Part shown: positions 62,651 through 64,000 of the stretch, one piece after another
Numbering within the stretch: the stretch's first letter is position 1
How the letters are laid out: each line of letters starts with the position of its first letter
Assembly (NCBI GenBank): GCA_018399075.1
Contig: CP073763.1
Span: forward strand, 1-64,000
DNA from: Simkaniaceae bacterium
GTDB lineage: Bacteria; Chlamydiota; Chlamydiia; Chlamydiales; Simkaniaceae
DNA length: 64,000 nt
Reading direction: 5' to 3'
The notes under the pieces: generated by a model
Seen by the model: only the letters and a program-made list of their open reading frames with translations
What the model was told of the DNA's origin: nothing
The model's database searches: none
Made by a program: the position numbers and the translations under genes

Positions 62651-64000
62651 ATGGCAAACAAACGCCCCCCACAAGATAAACTCGAGAATGTCAGAAATAT
62701 TGGCATCATGGCTCACATCGATGCCGGAAAAACGACCTGTACAGAACGGATCCTCTATTATTCGGGACGTGTTCACCGAATTGGTGAAGTGCATGAAGGG
62801 GCTGCCACAATGGACTGGATGGAACAAGAGCAAGAGCGTGGGATCACCATTACTTCTGCCGCAACCACTGTTTATTGGGGCGATTGCAAAATTAACATCA
62901 TTGATACTCCTGGGCACGTTGACTTTACAGTAGAAGTTGAGCGTTCTCTTCGGGTTCTTGATGGAGCTGTTGCTGTCTTTAGCGCCGTTGATGGCGTTCA
63001 ACCTCAATCAGAAACTGTGTGGCGTCAAGCTGTTCGTTATAACGTTCCAAGAATTGCCTTTATCAACAAAATGGACCGAGTTGGTGCCGACTACTTCTAC
63101 TGCATTAAGAGCATGAAAGAAAAGCTTGGCGCGAATGCGATTGCTGTTCAGTGTCCTATTGGCTCTGAAAATGACTTCCTCGGAATGGTTGATCTTGTCT
63201 CAATGAAAGCCTACATCTTTAAAGATGAAACACTCGGTGCAGAATACGAAACCACTGACATTCCTACCGCCCTTAAAGATCAATGCGAAGAAATGCGCAG
63301 TAAGATGCTTGAAGAACTTGCAACTGTTGATGAGTCAAACGAAGATTTCATGATGAAAGTCTTGGAAGCTCCTGAGACACTCACTGAAGATGAAATTCAC
63401 GCTGTGATCCGTCAAGGTGTTTGTTCAAATATCATTAATCCTGTTCTTTGCGGCACCGCCTTCAAAAACAAAGGGGTTCAACCTCTTCTTGATGCAATCA
63501 CAAAGTGGATGCCTTCTCCTCTAGACAGAGGAACGATTAAAGGCCATGATGTCGATACAGATGAAGAGCTTACCCTAGAGCCTTCAGATGATAGCCCTCT
63601 CGCTGCCTTAGCGTTTAAAGTCGTTACTGACCCTTATGTTGGAAGACTAACATTTATTCGTGTCTACTCAGGAACCCTTGAAAAAGGGATGAACCTCATC
63701 AATACTACAAAAGGTAAGAAGGAGAGAGTCTCTAGACTTCTAGAGATGCACTCGAACCAACGAAAAGACCGTGATGAGTTTTTTACAGGGGATATCGCAG
63801 CTGTGATTGGCCTTAAAAACTCAACAACAGGGGACACTCTTTGTGCTGAAAACAACCCCCTTCTTTTAGAAAAGATGGAATTCCCAGAGCCTGTCATTTC
63901 AATGGCAATTGAGCCAAAATCTAAAGGTGATCGGGAAAAACTTTCACAAGCCCTTAGCTCTCTTTCTGAAGAAGACCCAACCTTCCGCGTTAGCACAAAC
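62651..64000 (+). CDS. fusA: Elongation factor G, 5' part (runs off window)
   Basis: The ATG at 62651 begins [20 protein letters not shown] and the frame is open for 450 codons to the window edge. The GTPase domain shows G1 AHIDAGKTT, switch [14 protein letters not shown]3 DTPGHVDF and G4 NKMD. Domain II begins near residue 320 ([15 protein letters not shown]), and the window ends in domain III. It catalyses translocation on the ribosome. The 3' end is missing only because the window stops. Confidence 0.96.
   Translation, partial: MANKRPPQDKLENVRNIGIMAHIDAGKTTCTERILYYSGRVHRIGEVHEGAATMDWMEQEQERGITITSAATTVYWGDCKINIIDTPGHVDFTVEVERSLRVLDGAVAVFSAVDGVQPQSETVWRQAVRYNVPRIAFINKMDRVGADYFYCIKSMKEKLGANAIAVQCPIGSENDFLGMVDLVSMKAYIFKDETLGAEYETTDIPTALKDQCEEMRSKMLEELATVDESNEDFMMKVLEAPETLTEDEIHAVIRQGVCSNIINPVLCGTAFKNKGVQPLLDAITKWMPSPLDRGTIKGHDVDTDEELTLEPSDDSPLAALAFKVVTDPYVGRLTFIRVYSGTLEKGMNLINTTKGKKERVSRLLEMHSNQRKDRDEFFTGDIAAVIGLKNSTTGDTLCAENNPLLLEKMEFPEPVISMAIEPKSKGDREKLSQALSSLSEEDPTFRVSTN

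Noticed and set aside
62621-63996. Minus-strand ORFs at 62621-63007 and 63664-63996
   Set aside because: They are opposite the well-conserved fusA frame and are shadows.

Overview
The window is a chromosomal segment of a chlamydia-related bacterium, most likely Simkania negevensis or a close relative. Three lines of evidence agree. First, the 23S rRNA gene carries a group I intron with a LAGLIDADG ORF at E. coli position 1931, a feature I recall as published for Simkania. Second, several gene neighbourhoods match Chlamydia from memory: nrdR-dksA-lspA, a metal ABC operon, rplU-rpmA-obg, tsp-rpsL-rpsG-fusA, and kdsD near an E2 and a gltT-like symporter. Third, there is a large load of lineage-specific, tail-anchored, effector-like proteins.

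Layout. 1-5.7 kb: five tandem paralogues on the minus strand, built from one to three copies of an unnamed ~90-residue helical repeat. Three end in the same C-terminal membrane anchor, and in a fourth the anchor is out of frame. 5.7-11.6 kb: a 16S-23S-5S rRNA operon (minus) with intron, processing stems and terminator. 12-17.6 kb: a two-partner secretion locus (tpsB then tpsA) whose tpsB has an in-frame TGA. 17.7-22.6 kb: NhaD antiporter, a PH-like membrane protein, KdsD, isocitrate dehydrogenase and peptide deformylase. 22.6-28 kb: four paralogues of a putative clan CD (caspase/clostripain/legumain-fold) cysteine protease, one frameshifted, around a Sel1-repeat gene. 28-32.2 kb: an overlapping minus-strand run gmhA-lpxK-symporter-E2.

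32.3-35.3 kb: a polymorphic-toxin-like locus with a Sec-signal toxin, an overlapping immunity gene, an orphan toxin C-terminal module and two more immunity-like genes. 35.4-39.3 kb: an RRM protein, a second dicarboxylate/glutamate symporter and a large tail-anchored coiled-coil protein. 39.4-47.3 kb: a long minus-strand run of RNA-modification and housekeeping genes (RluD-like, SpoU-like, higBA insertion, RlmI-like, cinA, lspA, dksA, nrdR), tRNA-Ser and a methyltransferase gene broken by TAA. 47.5-51.7 kb: zinc/manganese ABC transporter, L21, L27 and Obg. 51.7-56 kb: a second, intact two-partner secretion locus in the opposite gene order. 56-59.5 kb: small membrane/DUF proteins, a HAD-like protein and tRNA-Phe. 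59.6-64 kb: tail-specific protease, S12, S7 and the first 450 codons of EF-G.

The best candidates for something undescribed are the tail-anchored clan CD protease family (His and Cys exactly 50 residues apart in all four copies), the tail-anchored repeat family at the left edge, and the toxin/orphan-module/immunity array. Three of the four protease-family transcription units, plus one unrelated small gene, share an extended -10 promoter (TGNTATAAT). Four genes are interrupted by single lesions: two by frameshifts next to homopolymers and two by in-frame stops. These may be real decay, phase variation or assembly error. No database search could be run; family names come from motif recognition.
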